From: Adenanthera pavonina | Lineage: Eukaryota; Streptophyta; Magnoliopsida; Fabales; Fabaceae | Reading direction: 5' to 3' | DNA: 64,000 nt | Assembly: GCA_026686845.1 (NCBI GenBank) | Contig: JAIVEN010000019.1 | Coordinates: 31,004,501-31,068,500, forward strand | Shown here: positions 49,544 to 61,552 of the stretch, piece after piece | Position numbering within the stretch: position 1 is the first letter of the stretch | Layout of the letters: each line of letters starts with the position of its first letter | Notes under the pieces: model-generated | Databases searched by the model: none | The model's input: only the letters and a program-made list of their open reading frames with translations | What the model was told of the DNA's origin: nothing | Position numbers and translations under genes: made by a program

Positions 49544-52500
49544 TCAAAGGCGCCCATACATTGATAGCATATATTTAAGCTTAGCCGCCTCTCTCTCCAA
49601 CCCATCAAAGCTCAGAGAACTTGGTATTCTCCAACCCCAGTTTCCAAACTGCATTTATTAAAAGAAATCAACGGACGTGAATGAGATCAACCTTTTAAGA
49701 AATTTAAGGGGAAAGTTATGGCAGCAACTAACCAAAACCTTTTTCCAGAGGTTACAAGGCATCTAAAAGTGCTTTTTTCTTTAAAAGAGTTTTTCCATAA
49801 GGAAGTACGGTTAGGTTAAGGCAAAAAATACAAGTGTTCCTACTCCCTTCGTTTCGCTATATAGTGCACTTTTTTGAGAAATTAATGTTTCATAATATAG
49901 TGCACTTTGCGGATTACGTAGTGTAATTTTGTTCTCTTTCCAATATTGCCCCTAATTAATAAACCCAAGTATGTGTTTATGATTAAAATATTTCATTCTC
50001 AAAGCATTTAATGAGGGTAATGTGAGAAAAAGTGGGAAATTTTGTTAGTTATTAATTATTGTCTTGGTCTGTGTGCGGTAGTTAAAAGTGCACTATAAAC
50101 TGGAATAGAGGGAGTATAACATATCACTTTTTCCGGTCCAAAATATAAATCATGTTTGACTAATTGCATAGGAATCAAGAAAAGTAGTTTTACTCATTAA
50201 ATCTGCCAAAAAATACAATATTTTTCAATAATATTCCTATTCAATGTATTGCATTTAAAATATGTTATTTCTCTTACATTTAATTGCAGAGAACGGCAAA
50301 ATAGGAAAAAGAACATTTAATGTCCTAGAAATTACCAAATGAGACTTATAATTTGGACCAAAACAAATTTTTAAAATAGAACATATATTTTGAAGTGGAA
50401 GGAGTAATAAAGACTTTGCATGAGAACTTTTACCTGAGTTGCAGGAATATTCATCCTTGCAGAACTTCCAAGCCCGAGAATGTCCTGCATAGGTATTATC
50501 GCTGCTTGAGCAACAGAAGACAGTACCTTCTGAATTAGCGCCCATGAGATGTCATCCTCCTCTGTCAATGAAAGATAACTTGATACCTGAAACGTGAACA
50601 TAATGAAATAAGCAGTTGTCAGCCTTCTCCAAGATTTTTAACTACAGCATTTTACTAACACATAGGGCACTCACTTTGGACTTCTCTGCTTGCTTCAAAG
50701 CTTCCCACCAACCTCTGATCTGTAGCAAAAAATAATGTTTTCACATCAATAAAAATAATGCGGAAGATACAAAATTATCATGTCATGAGTAGAAGAATAC
50801 AAGTTTCTGTTTGACTACCCCAGCGCAGAATGGAGTCCTCTCTAAGAATATAGATATGCAGCACGGGAACAGAAAAAATATGGATTAAGAAGTTCTTACT
50901 GTGTCATTGTCGTGAGTCCCTGTATACACAACTTGATTGCACTCATGATTATGGGGCAAATGAGGGTTCACGGCATCACCACCAAATGCTGTGCAAAAGG
51001 GGAAAAAATTTAAGGCACCCAGCAGTAATTCTCAGTCCGGTGTTGGAAGGATGGTTAACAAAATTTACCAAACTGGAGAACAGCCATTCCAGGTGCTCCA
51101 ATATAGTTTCTTAGCTCAACTACATCCTCAGTAATAACTCCCTGCCATGTAACCCCAAAATTACAAGACTACGCCACCAATGAGTTCAAACACTTTCAGA
51201 ATCAAACTCATTTTGGTAAAATACATACCAAGTCTTCTGCTACTATATTAATCTTTCCAACTGCTCTTGAAACAGCATCAAAGAAGGATTTTCCAGGTCC
51301 TACCTATCATTTCAATTGGATGGATTTAGAAAATAACAGATTATAGGACAGATTATGGATTGAGAAAACAAATAAAAGGCAGGGGTGCAGAACCAAGTCG
51401 CAGGGACCTAACCTTCCATTTTCCAACCATTGCCACTTTAGCTTCTGCAGATTATAGGCCAGACACTTGTTAGCCAATTGTAACCAAAAAGCTGAAATTA
51501 ACTTAGGGTATACTAACCAGAGGGAACTGCCCAAAATCCAGCAAATCCTCTAAAGTGGTCAATTCTGAATTCGTCATATACATCTTGAGCACGCCGTATA
51601 CGTTGTATCCACCATGAGTATCCTTCTTTGTCCATGGCATTCCAATCATACAGAGGGCTTTTGAAAAAATCAGAATGTACAAACAAAAACAAGAATTCAG
51701 TTATTTGAACAGTGCAGGAGGCCATCTACAATTTATATTCATGATAGTACGGAAGCAATCAAAATGTTGATTTAAAAAAAGAGTAAAGACAAGGAAAAAT
51801 AATTACTGAAAAAGTGAAAAGGAGTTCATTTACTCTCATAACTGGTTAAAAAAGCATTGAAAGAGAGATACACGAAAACTACACTGACAAAAGTCAGGGG
51901 AGATGTCTTGCTGACCTTTATTGCAGTATAATAAGAAATCTTAAATAAAGAGGAAGGATAATTTAAGTTGGCATCAGGACAAGAATTACTGGTAGCATAT
52001 GTCTAATTGATGTCAAACCTGCCCCACAGCTGACCAGTTTCACTGAATGCATCAGGAGGAACACCACTAACTAAAAGAGGAAAACCTCTTCTGTTCTGCC
52101 AGACAAATAGAGAATTTATAATGATCCAACAGGACAAAATGGTTCTCAAAACATGGTTAGGACAGACTTTAGAGAAATATTACAACTCTTCTCAGGCTAC
52201 CAACCAGCAAAAATTGGTTCTTATTTGCCCAAACATCTGCACTGTGATAACCCACATATATGGGCATGTCTCCCATTATCTTAATTCCCCTACTTCCAGC
52301 ATAGCTACGAACTTTCTGCCATTGCCTCTGAAACAAGAACTGTTGTGCTATAAATATTTCAATCTGCATGATAAGAGCATAAGTGACTCATCAAGTCCAT
52401 TTCTAACTTAAGTATGCATACAATGTGAAAATTTTAATGATAATTACAGCTAATTTCTAATCTTACAAAATCTTTCTTGAGTTGGTAAATATCTTCTAGA

Positions 52501-55500
52501 GCTACAAGATGGCGGTTTCTTAAAGGTTCGGGCCAATCGTACCAGCTGAATGTGCTTAGACTGTCATCAATAGCGGCAAAATAAGCTGCATCTTCAAGCC
52601 AGCCTATAACGTAGAAAAATTATTACAGCATTGCAAGAAACTAGCCTCCACAGAATTTTGACAAGCCTTGCATAGAAAGCCTCGGAACTGAAAACGTACA
52701 TAGTACTCAGATTGAGGCATCCAGTCTTGTGTACATTTTTGAGAAACGATATGCATATGCAATCTTTCAAACTTTTACACCCGATAGTCTAATAACCCAT
52801 AAGCTCCCCACACCCCCCCCCCCCAAAAAAAAAAAAAGAAAGAAAATCTAATTCACATCTACAAGCAAGTATTTAACTATTTGCTTGAATATCTTGAGCA
52901 TTCATTGAGCAGGAATACAGAAAAAATAAATCTTACGGCACTGTATTCAATTGAATTATTACCATCACAACCATAATGATTTTTCCAAATTTTTGTTTTA
53001 GAATACTTTTGTATACGACAATTATTATTTATTATTTGCAACTTACCATGTCTATATGAAGCATGTATTATCAACACTAAAGAATGTATGAATAAAACTA
53101 AAGGAGAATATTAATTAAGTGTCTCACTTGATATGTTAGGGTCCCTACGAAAATTCTCAAGTTGCTTTTTAAGTTCCCCTTCACTTGAATTGAGCCTCCT
53201 TGCGGCCTGCAGATAGGTTTCAATAGAGATTTAAAATAAACTACCAGAGGCATGTCCATTGACATAAAAGAAATCGAGTAACTATGGTGTCCCAAAAAGC
53301 AATGTAAAATCTTACAATCCTTTGCAAACCAATGAAAGACTAACAGTCTATCAATATACAATCATTGTCTGCAAACAGCAGTTGTGATCTTGTAATCCCA
53401 CAGTAGTGAAACTAGACTTCTCAACTATAATGACATAGTATTTGTGGATTACCATTAACGTGAAAACTCTGATGACTTAAAATATAAAATTATAAGTTGC
53501 CTATGCTACTGAATAATGTTCAAATTGTTGTAACTGGCGTGAGAGATGACATGACTTTAAACATTCTTAGTAAAAACCATAGATTTGTGCTGACTTTCTA
53601 CTCCATTGCAATGCATTAGAGTTTGTTGATCAATCCTTAGCTCCACACCAAGCTCAATCTCCAGGCCCTTGGTCAAACTTTCCAAGGGGTTGGGGGATAA
53701 TATATCAATTAATCATTAGAGCATCAAATTACTAGAGAAGAGACAATATTGTTCAACTAAAGTAACCTATAGTTCCATTTTTCCTGAAGCACAAACGAAT
53801 ATGAGCAAAAATGATGCTTTGGATAACTTACTTTAGCTATCAAAGGATCCTTAAGATCAGCAACAAGTGAGAAATTCACACGCTCAGCGTCACTGCATGC
53901 ATTTAATATTAATAATATTATAGACAAACAATAAGACCACAAAAGGAGGTCAAAACAATGTTCCTCACTCATATCAACATTCCTCACATTGGTTTTGGAA
54001 GCTCATCCTTGTGCAACAAGCCATCCTTAACAAGCTCCTCCAGAGAGATCAAGAGGGTGTTGCCACAATTTGCATCCTGAAAGCAAACATCAAAGCATGT
54101 TGTCTTGAGCATACAAGTCATATAGTTGAGCCTTGATCATTGACAACTCCCCTACACCCAAAATAATCTTAACTAACCGAGGGTGAAAAAGGACACTACG
54201 TGCTTATTGAGGCATTATGCTAGTACTGGACTAAAATAGAAAGGAGGATTGGACATTATGATTGACACCTCCCAATGGTCCTCTCTATTGACTAAATCCT
54301 CAACTGACAGAACTTCTCTGTCAATAAACAATTTTGATATAGATATTGGAACCTATGTCTAACTGAAAATATTTTGTAACCTGGCCTGCGTAAGGGGATC
54401 CATCTTCATTGGCCTTTCTCCCGGGAGGTACAAGAGGTAGGACCTGCATGGCATGAAGAAGAGTTAGAGAATCAAATGAAAGAATTTCAACCAAAATATT
54501 TAAATTATATTAGAAAGGTAGCAAAATAACTTGGAACTGGCACAGGAAAATGCTGCTAACACAAACTTTAATTTTGGCAGAATATATAATTTGATCTTCA
54601 TTATGCATACGGAGTAAAATCAGAATAACCCTGCCGTATTATCTTTTATCTTTTTGACACTTTATATTACACAAATTTCCCGATCATACAATTCATGAAA
54701 AATGATTTTCTTTTTTCTGTATTTTAATACGTTCACCTTACAGTGTGATTTGGGGCTTAGGATAACAATACAATGTGATTTTAGTGAATGATATCAATTA
54801 TGAATATAAAGATTAAACTGTTGTGAAACTGGCCATATACCTAAATTCAATTAAGAATGAATGTTATCGCAAAAGAATGCTTTATATGCAGTTATTAGCA
54901 CCAACAGCAAGAATAAACGAGAATCAGGAAAAGAAAAAAAGAAAGAAAGAAAGAAAAAGTAACGATGCACAGCTTTACGAAACTCGGACAGAGAAGCCTC
55001 AAAACTCTTAAGGTCAGGCCGCGATTACCATAGAGGTGCACATTGTTCATTTCGATAATTTTCCACACAAAGGAGCTAACGAGGAGCAGACCTGACCTGC
55101 CAAACGGAGCAACCGGCACCGTGAAGCCAGTCAACGAAACGAAAGGCCTCGTCTCCGAGATCGCCAATTCCGTGGGGACCTCTAAACGACGTGGGATGAA
55201 GTAGAATTCCGGCTCTTCTCCGCTGGTCCGGGTCCGGTTTGGGAAGCCAATTTCCATAATCGCCAGGTAAATCTTCACCGACGCTGACTTGAGCTAAAAT
55301 ACTGTGGCACTTATTGATCAGCGAACCAGTTGGTGTTGGTTTGGATTTGAACAAAGCAGAGCCAAAGAGGTTGAGAGAGGCCGGTGTTTTCACGGAGGCC
55401 CCCCGACTATAGGAGAGGGCGCACCGTCCTTGTGGGTAAGAGGTTGGGAGGGATATCACCATCAATCGCACACGCTTCTCACTCGGAAAACAACCTCTCA

Positions 55501-55501
55501 C
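49544..55501 (-). CDS. DPE1: 4-alpha-glucanotransferase, chloroplast (disproportionating enzyme, D-enzyme)
   Basis: Sixteen minus-strand exons: 55501-55097, 54443-54381, 54076-53988, 53892-53832, 53206-53128, 52603-52467, 52363-52205, 52095-52019, 51657-51518, 51444-51413, 51303-51229, 51141-51069, 50988-50900, 50719-50675, 50586-50434, 49648-49544. All phases agree and give 593 residues, close to plant DPE1. It is a GH77 enzyme (EC 2.4.1.25) that transfers glucan segments between maltooligosaccharides, releasing glucose, during starch turnover in plastids. Landmarks: RAGILLHPTSFRGPHGIGDLG, GDMPIYVGYHSADVW, nucleophile Asp in FRIDHFRGF, acid/base Glu in NIVAEDLG, and TGTHDNDT. About 80 N-terminal residues serve as a transit peptide. 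Start ATG 55501 is the first in frame; ATG 55460 (MVIS) is possible. Intron 15 carries two MITEs. Confidence 0.96.
49843..50114. mobile_element. Stowaway/Mariner-like MITE in DPE1 intron 15
   Basis: 272 bp flanked by TA on both sides (49841-49842, 50115-50116). The ends are CTCCCTTCGTTTCGCTATAT and, in reverse complement, CTCCCTCTATTCCAGTTTAT, both followed by AGTGCACTT. This is the common plant Stowaway type. Non-coding. Confidence 0.82.
50124..50404. mobile_element. Second MITE directly adjacent in DPE1 intron 15
   Basis: About 281 bp beginning 8 bases after the TA flank of the first MITE. The ends share TTCC...CAAAATATA in inverted orientation (left TTTTTCCGGTCCAAAATATA; right reverse complement CTCCTTCCACTTCAAAATAT). 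The right end is followed by TA. The inverted repeats are more diverged than in the neighbour, so this copy is probably older or of a different subfamily. Confidence 0.6.
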
Positions 55502-55703
55502 TAAATTGCAACATACTATATACCTGCACCGAGGATGAGTCGACTCCTGAGTACACGTGACGAGTGAGAAAATAATAGTTCAATATTTCCTAGTGTTACC
55601 CTTTTGCTGCCTTTTGTTTGGTGCTTGTCCGTTACTTACCAATCAAATACATTAAACCACAGGAATGTCCATGGTTGACCTGACCATCATTTGTTATAGA
55701 TTA

Positions 55704-55878
55704 ATTGCCCGTTTAGTTTACTTTTTTATAAAAATATTTTTAGAATAATCACAGTTTATAAAAATAAAATTTAAATAAAAGTAGAGAAGTTTATTAAAAA
55801 ACTGTTTGAATGAAAAAGGAAAAAATGATGATTAGAAAGTATAATTTGATTTTCAAAAAGGAGAACCAAACAGGCACT
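55704..55878. mobile_element. Small hAT-like MITE
   Basis: About 175 bp with inverted ends ATTGCCCGTTTAGTTTAC and, in reverse complement, AGTGCCTGTTTGGTTCTC. The GCCCGTTTGGTT-type terminus is common in short plant hAT-related MITEs. No matching target duplication was found, so the exact borders are uncertain. Confidence 0.5.
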
Positions 55879-57302
55879 AAGTATTTTATTTTATTAAAAA
55901 CTAGAAATGAGAATTAGAATACATTAGGAGGTAAAGATTAAAAAATAGTCCTATAACAAATTTTATTATTTAATTTAAATTTAACTTCAAATGATTTAAA
56001 ATTAAATCACTCAATCACTTAAATAATTAAACACAAATTATCAAATCATGCAATCTAAAAAATTCTATTCACACACAGACATAACTTTCTACAAAATTCA
56101 TGTATTAATACTTTGTTGGTAGCTAATATTGTATGTACTTTTTAATCTTAATGAGTTTGGGGATCTAGTTCACATAAACTTTATATGAGAAAAAGAGTAT
56201 ATATATTAGTAAATTAGTAGATAATAGATATTAATTAATAATTATGTTTTTTGCTATAAATTTTTTTAGTAGGTGACTATGGAAGACATATAAAAACATA
56301 TAGATTATTATCAACATATTTTAACATATAAGCACATATGGCACACAAAATTTTTTTAATGGAAAGGCACTTATAACTTTTCAACCGAGTTTAAGATTTC
56401 ATAATGGAACCCGAATAATCAAAGTTGAATAAGATATATGAACTTAAAGTTCTTTGAGCAATATTTTTTTCCATTAGAAATGAAATAAAAACTATAATTC
56501 ATGAACAAGAGTTTTTTTAATATGTTGTAATAAAATAACAAGTGAAATAAAAGCTAATTTTATAAATATTATTTTTTGTTTTAAGCAAAATAATTATTGT
56601 TAACTAATAATAAATCACTCTTAATACTTCACACATATTAAAAAAAATAGTCAATAAATTGGTAAAAAATATTCATTACTTCTTAAATTATCTTTAATTA
56701 AATGTAGTAACTATTTCTAACATAATATTAATTAAATGTAAACAAACAAGATGCATTTGTAAAAAAAGAAAAGTTAAATGTTCAAACTGATGTAAAAATC
56801 TTTCAAATGGTAACTTAATAATGAGAAACCAAGGTTATAAAGATCAACTATTTTTTATCTTTTTCTACTATCAAAATAGGACATTAGTGTCAGGTCCAAA
56901 ATAAAAGAAAAAAACAATAATAAAGGACATTAATGAGAGTGATCTTGGATGAATTTACCCCGTTTAGCTTGCATAAATATTTTTTGTGAGAATGGGATTT
57001 AAAAATATATTTAGTATGATAATGAAAATATTATATAATTTTTATATTTATAATATAGAGGTACCAAAATATCCTCCCAAAAAAAAACTCTTCATTACAC
57101 CTAAATAACCCCGGCATCGTGAAAGATGAACCACCACTGTGAAAGACACGGGAACCACCATAAAACACCGTAAAAAATAACCGTAAACCAGATTGAAAGA
57201 GATTTCAATTAACCAATCTCACACAATTAATTTTATTCTAGATTTTAACAAATTGCACAACCAGATTTGCAAGAAAAAAAATTACACACTTGAGCCGGAA
57301 AC

Positions 57303-57660
57303 GATTTGGGTTGAAAAGAGAGATCAAGAAACACATCATCGTCCGAGCATCACACCATCACCGAAGGAGCACTACGACTGTCGCTAGAGGAAGATGAAGA
57401 AGACAAATCGAAGGCCAAGAATGATTTGGGTTGAGAAGAGAGAGATCGAGTACCATGCCATCCCTTGAGCTAGTACACTGTCGCCACAGGAGTACCACGC
57501 CATCACTGGAGGAAGATGAAGAAGATGAATCGAAAGATAGGAATGATTTGGGTTGAGAAGAGAGAGACGTCATCACTTGAGCCAATACACCGTCGCTGGA
57601 AGAGCACTGAGCTATTGCTTGAGCATCAAACCGTCGCTGGAGGGGCATCACGCTGTCAAA
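57303..57660. repeat. Tandem repeat, about 121-bp unit, three copies
   Basis: The marker GATTTGGGTTGAGAAGAGAG (first copy: GAAAAGAG) recurs at 57303, 57423 and 57545, spacing 120 and 122. Each copy is followed by related text with CACGCCATCACTGGAGGAAG-like and CCGTCGCTGG-like words. The array sits in AT-rich DNA and may belong to a larger unidentified element (about 56960-57910). Confidence 0.75.
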
Positions 57661-58434
57661 CCTATGGAGGCACTATCGGGAGAGACACTGAAGAGAGAGG
57701 GATGGGCATTTGATTGAGGGTAAAAGACGGATAAAATTTGGCTTCCATGAAAAAGATCTCACTTCTATGCGCTTAGTCAAGGAAGCGGCTTCAGGCTAAT
57801 GTGATGGAAGTGGGCTTCCAAGGAAGCCAACTTCTGCCACACTAACCATGAAATCTCATGGAAGTTAATTCCATTTTCATTTCCACGCTTTTTACTTATT
57901 GTGAACCAAAGGATTAAGGAGGTATTAGACTTCTTAGTCATTGATATAATTTCAAATGCTTAGTTGATTTATGGAAAAATTTCAAATCAACTTGCTGTTT
58001 TGGAAGCTAGGAAATGCTTATATATCAATATAAACTTATTTGTCATCGTGAAATAATTAAAATTTTTATCACATTGTAAAATATAATTACTGTGATAATA
58101 TTCAAAGTAGAATGCAACAAGATTAAACTACTAATGTGAATACTGAATACTATAATAGTGATTTTTCTCATCAAAATCAAACTTAGTACTAACAATTTGG
58201 AGAAGGGAAGAGCATAATTTGAGTGGGACAGAAGAAGGCCAACGAAATTAATAAGCGATACAATGCGCATCATTTATTATTATTTTCATCACTAAGTTTC
58301 CACCGCAGTGTCATTACTATTTACTCCCGCCCATATGACTTCAACTCCAATTGTGTCTAGAAATATGGAAAAAATAAAGAGACAGACACAACAGAGGGAA
58401 GGAAGTACGACGTCGTATGGTAGCTCCAAGAGAT

Positions 58435-59326
58435 TTAGAGTTCGTCAGACCAATCTCTGAGCTCGCTTTCATAGAATAAGCTATCGACGATTTGATCAAT
58501 TACGGAGTCGATGAACGAGTTGCAGCCGACGGAGAAGATTCGACCAACCCTGGTTCGGGCGCTGGTGAACCATGCGAACAGAGCCGCAAAAGTTACGGCA
58601 CCCAAGCATACCCCCCCTGCTTCTGTTAATCCTTCAACATCCATTTTCCCAAACACACAGCTTCCCGTCATCAATTCCTTTGTCACCGTCACTGCAAACA
58701 CCACCTGCTTCCATCATAATTCCACTTTAATCGATCACAGTTATTTTTTGTCTAGCGAAAACACAAATTCCCAATGCATCTCCTTTTCGGGTAATTTTAT
58801 ATTCTTATATCATCAAAAAGATGTAAAATTAACATCTCAAGTATGAATTTACACATCAACCTCATATGATATATTCAGTGCTGCTGCAATTCAGAGATTC
58901 AAATCAAAACTAGGTACGATTAGAACGGTACCTATTACTTAATTACGAAATTTCTTGATGTTCCTAGTATATTTGGTGAAAAGCCTCGAGGTATTTGCTT
59001 ACCATAGCTAGGCGGCCAGAGATGATCTCAAAGTCCTGGCTTTTCTTATAGCTCTCAATATAGTCGGACAGCGTCGCGAAGAACGGGGACACGTCATCGG
59101 CGTCACCATCGCCGTCGTTCCTAGTCTTTATCACCCCGACTCGATCAGAGCCGTATGCTCTCAAATTACTCAACCGCGGCTGCAAAACGATGTTGGTGCT
59201 TTCTGACTCCTCCGTCGTTTTGGGTTTGGGAATCGAAACCTTAACCGGACCCGACAGTCCCCTTGACCGAACCGCGGATCTAGGAGACCGCAGCTGGCAG
59301 TGCGGTGCATGCGTGGCGGACGCCAT
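58435..59326 (-). CDS. SEP2: Stress-enhanced protein 2 (LHC-like, two-helix), chloroplast
   Basis: Two exons: 59326-59003 and 58704-58435, giving 197 residues. SEP proteins belong to the light-harvesting-like superfamily and sit in the thylakoid membrane, where they accumulate under high light and are thought to bind or shield free chlorophyll. The first helix has the chlorophyll-binding pattern FEIISGRLAM (about residues 99-108) followed by VVFAVTVTKELMTG. A second hydrophobic segment, CLGAVTFAALFAWFTSA, leads to RTRVGRIFSVGCNSFIDS and the C-terminus DWSDEL, as in Arabidopsis SEP2. The first 40-50 residues are Ser/Arg-rich and form a probable transit peptide. The intron splits the ATG (Met) of the GRLAM motif from the following V. 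No defect was seen. Confidence 0.92.
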
Positions 59327-59882
59327 GAAAGACGCAAGAAGGAAGAGAGATTTCAGGAGGTTGAATAGTTCAGTATTTGATGCTTGCGTGGGAAGGAGGA
59401 GGAGGTAGTAGTAGTAGTGTTATGAGAAAGTGGGCCCCTATGGCTCCGTGTCAATTCCTAGATTTCACGGCGGTTTTTTGTTTCAGATGGACGTGTGACA
59501 GAAAGGTGAGTTAAAGTTCATGTGGTCATCGTGTAGTCGTTTTAATGCATCATTAAATATTATATGGGTGCATGCATGAGCGATGGACCACAGGGAGGGA
59601 GCCTGACAAGTAGAATACGTAGCTCTTCAGAGTATCAGAAAAAAAGAAAAAATAAATAAATAAAACCCACAACACGACGAACATTTTCTTTCTCTTTTTT
59701 TAATTTAAAAAAACGAAATTACAGATCTGAATGATACAATGAAATTTTTAAATTGCAGAATTGCAATATTTTCCCTTAAACCTCCACAGAGTTGCAGAGT
59801 TCATTTTATTTATTGAAATAGTACTCTAAATAGTACAAAGGATTGGTAACCAGACACCATATTTCTACGATAAACGACACTG
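59327..59882. other. Spacer between SEP2 and the MIZ1-like gene
   Basis: SEP2 promoter and MIZ1-like 3' region share 556 bases. A short (GTA)n run lies near 59407-59418 and A/T-rich tracts near 59640-59720. No gene. Confidence 0.5.
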
Positions 59883-60662
59883 TTAAAGCCTGACAAAAAA
59901 TATACTTAGATCGGGCCCAGAATTCCCTTCTGGGCTCAACAAATATAAAGTTTGGGAATCCTTTGAGCCCACGACGTGTTCAAACTGGGCCCGAAAGTAT
60001 GCCACCTCATCATCTGCTCCGTCCACGTCGGAATTACCGGGAAGCACACCAGCGCCCATGGACACTGCCCTGAGAAGCTCCATGACGCTAAGGTCTTCCT
60101 CCGTTGGTTCCCTCTTCACGCCATACCCGGTTTTCTTGCCGTTACAGAACATGGTCCAGAGAGGCTCGTCTATTAACTTGGTCTTGTTCCTCTCCTGCCG
60201 CTTCTCGCATTCCAAGGCAATCCTAACCACTCCCTCGCTCATCTCTTTCTGTAACGCATTCGTTTGGATGGCGAGTTGTATCACCAATGAAGGGAAACAT
60301 CTAGAGGTTTCTTGCAGGGCAAGGCTTATGCGTCCCTTTCGGTAACCGAATAAAGTGCCGGTGAGCTTGGTGGGGTGGGAATTGCGGTGGAGATGGACGT
60401 CGAGGTGCCCATTGTGGAGAGAGGGGAATTTACAGGAGGGGCTTATAACGGGGAAGGAGCGGAAAACGGAACGGAAGGCTCGAAAGACTTTGGTTTTGTG
60501 TCTCTTTTTGTGGGCTGATTGGTGGAGGGTATGGGCACGGGAAGGTGGCGGTAGGGGTGCCGGTGGGGTGGAGGAAGAGGAGGTTGGGGTATTGGTGTCC
60601 GAAGAGGTAGACCAAGAAGATTCTGAATGGAGGGAGAGGGAGGGACATCTGATTTCTCGCAT
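59883..60662 (-). CDS. MIZU-KUSSEI 1-like protein (DUF617)
   Basis: Single-exon frame of 259 residues on the minus strand. The N-terminal 60 residues are Ser/Thr/Pro-rich and probably disordered. The DUF617 domain covers about residues 95-259, with LTGTLFGYRKGRISLALQE, LVIQLAIQTNALQKEMSEG, VRIALECEK, EPLWTMFCNGKKTGYGVKR, AVSMGAGVLPG, YFRAQFEHVVGSKDSQTLYL and the end GPDLSIFFVRL. Arabidopsis MIZ1 is needed for root hydrotropism; other members of this plant-only family lack an assigned role, and this copy is not shown to be the MIZ1 orthologue. Lack of introns is usual for the family. Start ATG 60662 gives MREIRCPSLSLHS, matching the typical short lead. The opposite-strand frames here are shadows. 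Confidence 0.95.
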   Translation of the reverse strand: MREIRCPSLSLHSESSWSTSSDTNTPTSSSSTPPAPLPPPSRAHTLHQSAHKKRHKTKVFRAFRSVFRSFPVISPSCKFPSLHNGHLDVHLHRNSHPTKLTGTLFGYRKGRISLALQETSRCFPSLVIQLAIQTNALQKEMSEGVVRIALECEKRQERNKTKLIDEPLWTMFCNGKKTGYGVKREPTEEDLSVMELLRAVSMGAGVLPGNSDVDGADDEVAYFRAQFEHVVGSKDSQTLYLLSPEGNSGPDLSIFFVRL

Positions 60663-61347
60663 GGGTGGTGGATGAACCTGGAAGAGGAGGGAATCAGTGC
60701 CATGAGAGGGAGAGATTTGGAGGTTTGGACATTAAAGTGTGTGGCAAGGATTTGCGGCTTAGGATAGTTCTTCGGAACCTTAAATTGTTCATGATCTTAT
60801 TTCTTTGCCTTATATTAGCACTCCTGGATTCATCAATGTTTATACATGGACATGCTTAAAATAGCACAAGCTTATATTTGTCCTGCGGGAAATTAAAGAT
60901 ATTACTCGTTCCAGCCTTCATATAATTGTTCGTCAACGCATCGCATGACTCTTCTCAGTTATTACATGAGATTAATTAGGCCTCTGCTGCATATATACTC
61001 TGACGATTGATGAACATATATATATATATATATATATATTACTAGTTTCTAATTCATTGTTCTACGTACAAATGCGTTTTATAGTTATGTCTGCTAATTT
61101 AATTTGAGTGAGACATGCATTTTGTGGAATGCAGAGCCTTTTCAACTAAATCTTTGATGGACAGGGCTCTATACTAGTACGTACCCCAGGTTAATTCATC
61201 TCTAGATTCCAAGACATTGCCTATATAAATTGATCAACATGCCCACACTATGAAAACATGAACAATTCAAAGAGAAAATCTAATGTATCAATCAAGCAGT
61301 GAAAGTGACCCATCCAACAATTTCCATACTATACATGAAGAAGTAAT
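60663..61347. other. Upstream region of the MIZ1-like gene
   Basis: Contains an (AT)n microsatellite at about 61015-61040. Otherwise unremarkable non-coding DNA up to the Copia LTR. Confidence 0.55.
61015..61040. repeat. (AT)n microsatellite
   Basis: About 13 AT units upstream of the MIZ1-like gene. Confidence 0.85.
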
Positions 61348-61539
61348 TGTGGAAAATTACTCTGAATATTACTGAATAACTTGGGTTACATATATACACA
61401 AAAAATAAATCTATCTAATAATTACAAAATCGAATCAAATCAAATCCCTATAATAAATAGAAGGATATGCTAAATATTAACAAAATAATATCCTAATCAA
61501 ATCTCTATAATAAATAGAAGGATATGCTAAATATTAACA
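61348..61539 (-). repeat. 3' LTR of the Copia element, with internal duplication
   Basis: The LTR contains two near-identical 46-bp copies at 61437-61482 and 61494-61539 (35 bases identical, one difference over 46) with a 57-bp period. Both copies end in ATTAACA, which in element orientation is the LTR start TGTTAAT. The outer copy adjoins the polypurine tract and is therefore the actual 5' edge of the LTR. Confidence 0.8.
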
Positions 61540-61552
61540 CCCCCCTTCAAAC

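Larger units (their letters stand above)
55502..58434. other. Intergenic: DPE1 promoter side and repeats
   Basis: Upstream region of DPE1, then AT-rich DNA. Contents are a hAT-like MITE (about 55704-55878) and three tandem copies of a 120-122 bp unit (57303-57660). No supported gene; the open frames over the tandem repeat are repeat-driven. Confidence 0.55.

Noticed and set aside
57358..57713. Open frames of 97 and 65 codons over the 121-bp repeats
   Set aside because: The frames follow the repeat period and have Ser-rich, low-complexity translation without homology.
58511..58846. 111-codon plus-strand frame opposite SEP2 exon 2
   Set aside because: Antisense shadow of SEP2 extending into its intron.
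60355..60675. Open frame of 106 codons on the plus strand opposite the MIZ1-like gene
   Set aside because: It is the shadow of a real coding exon whose protein family match is on the minus strand.
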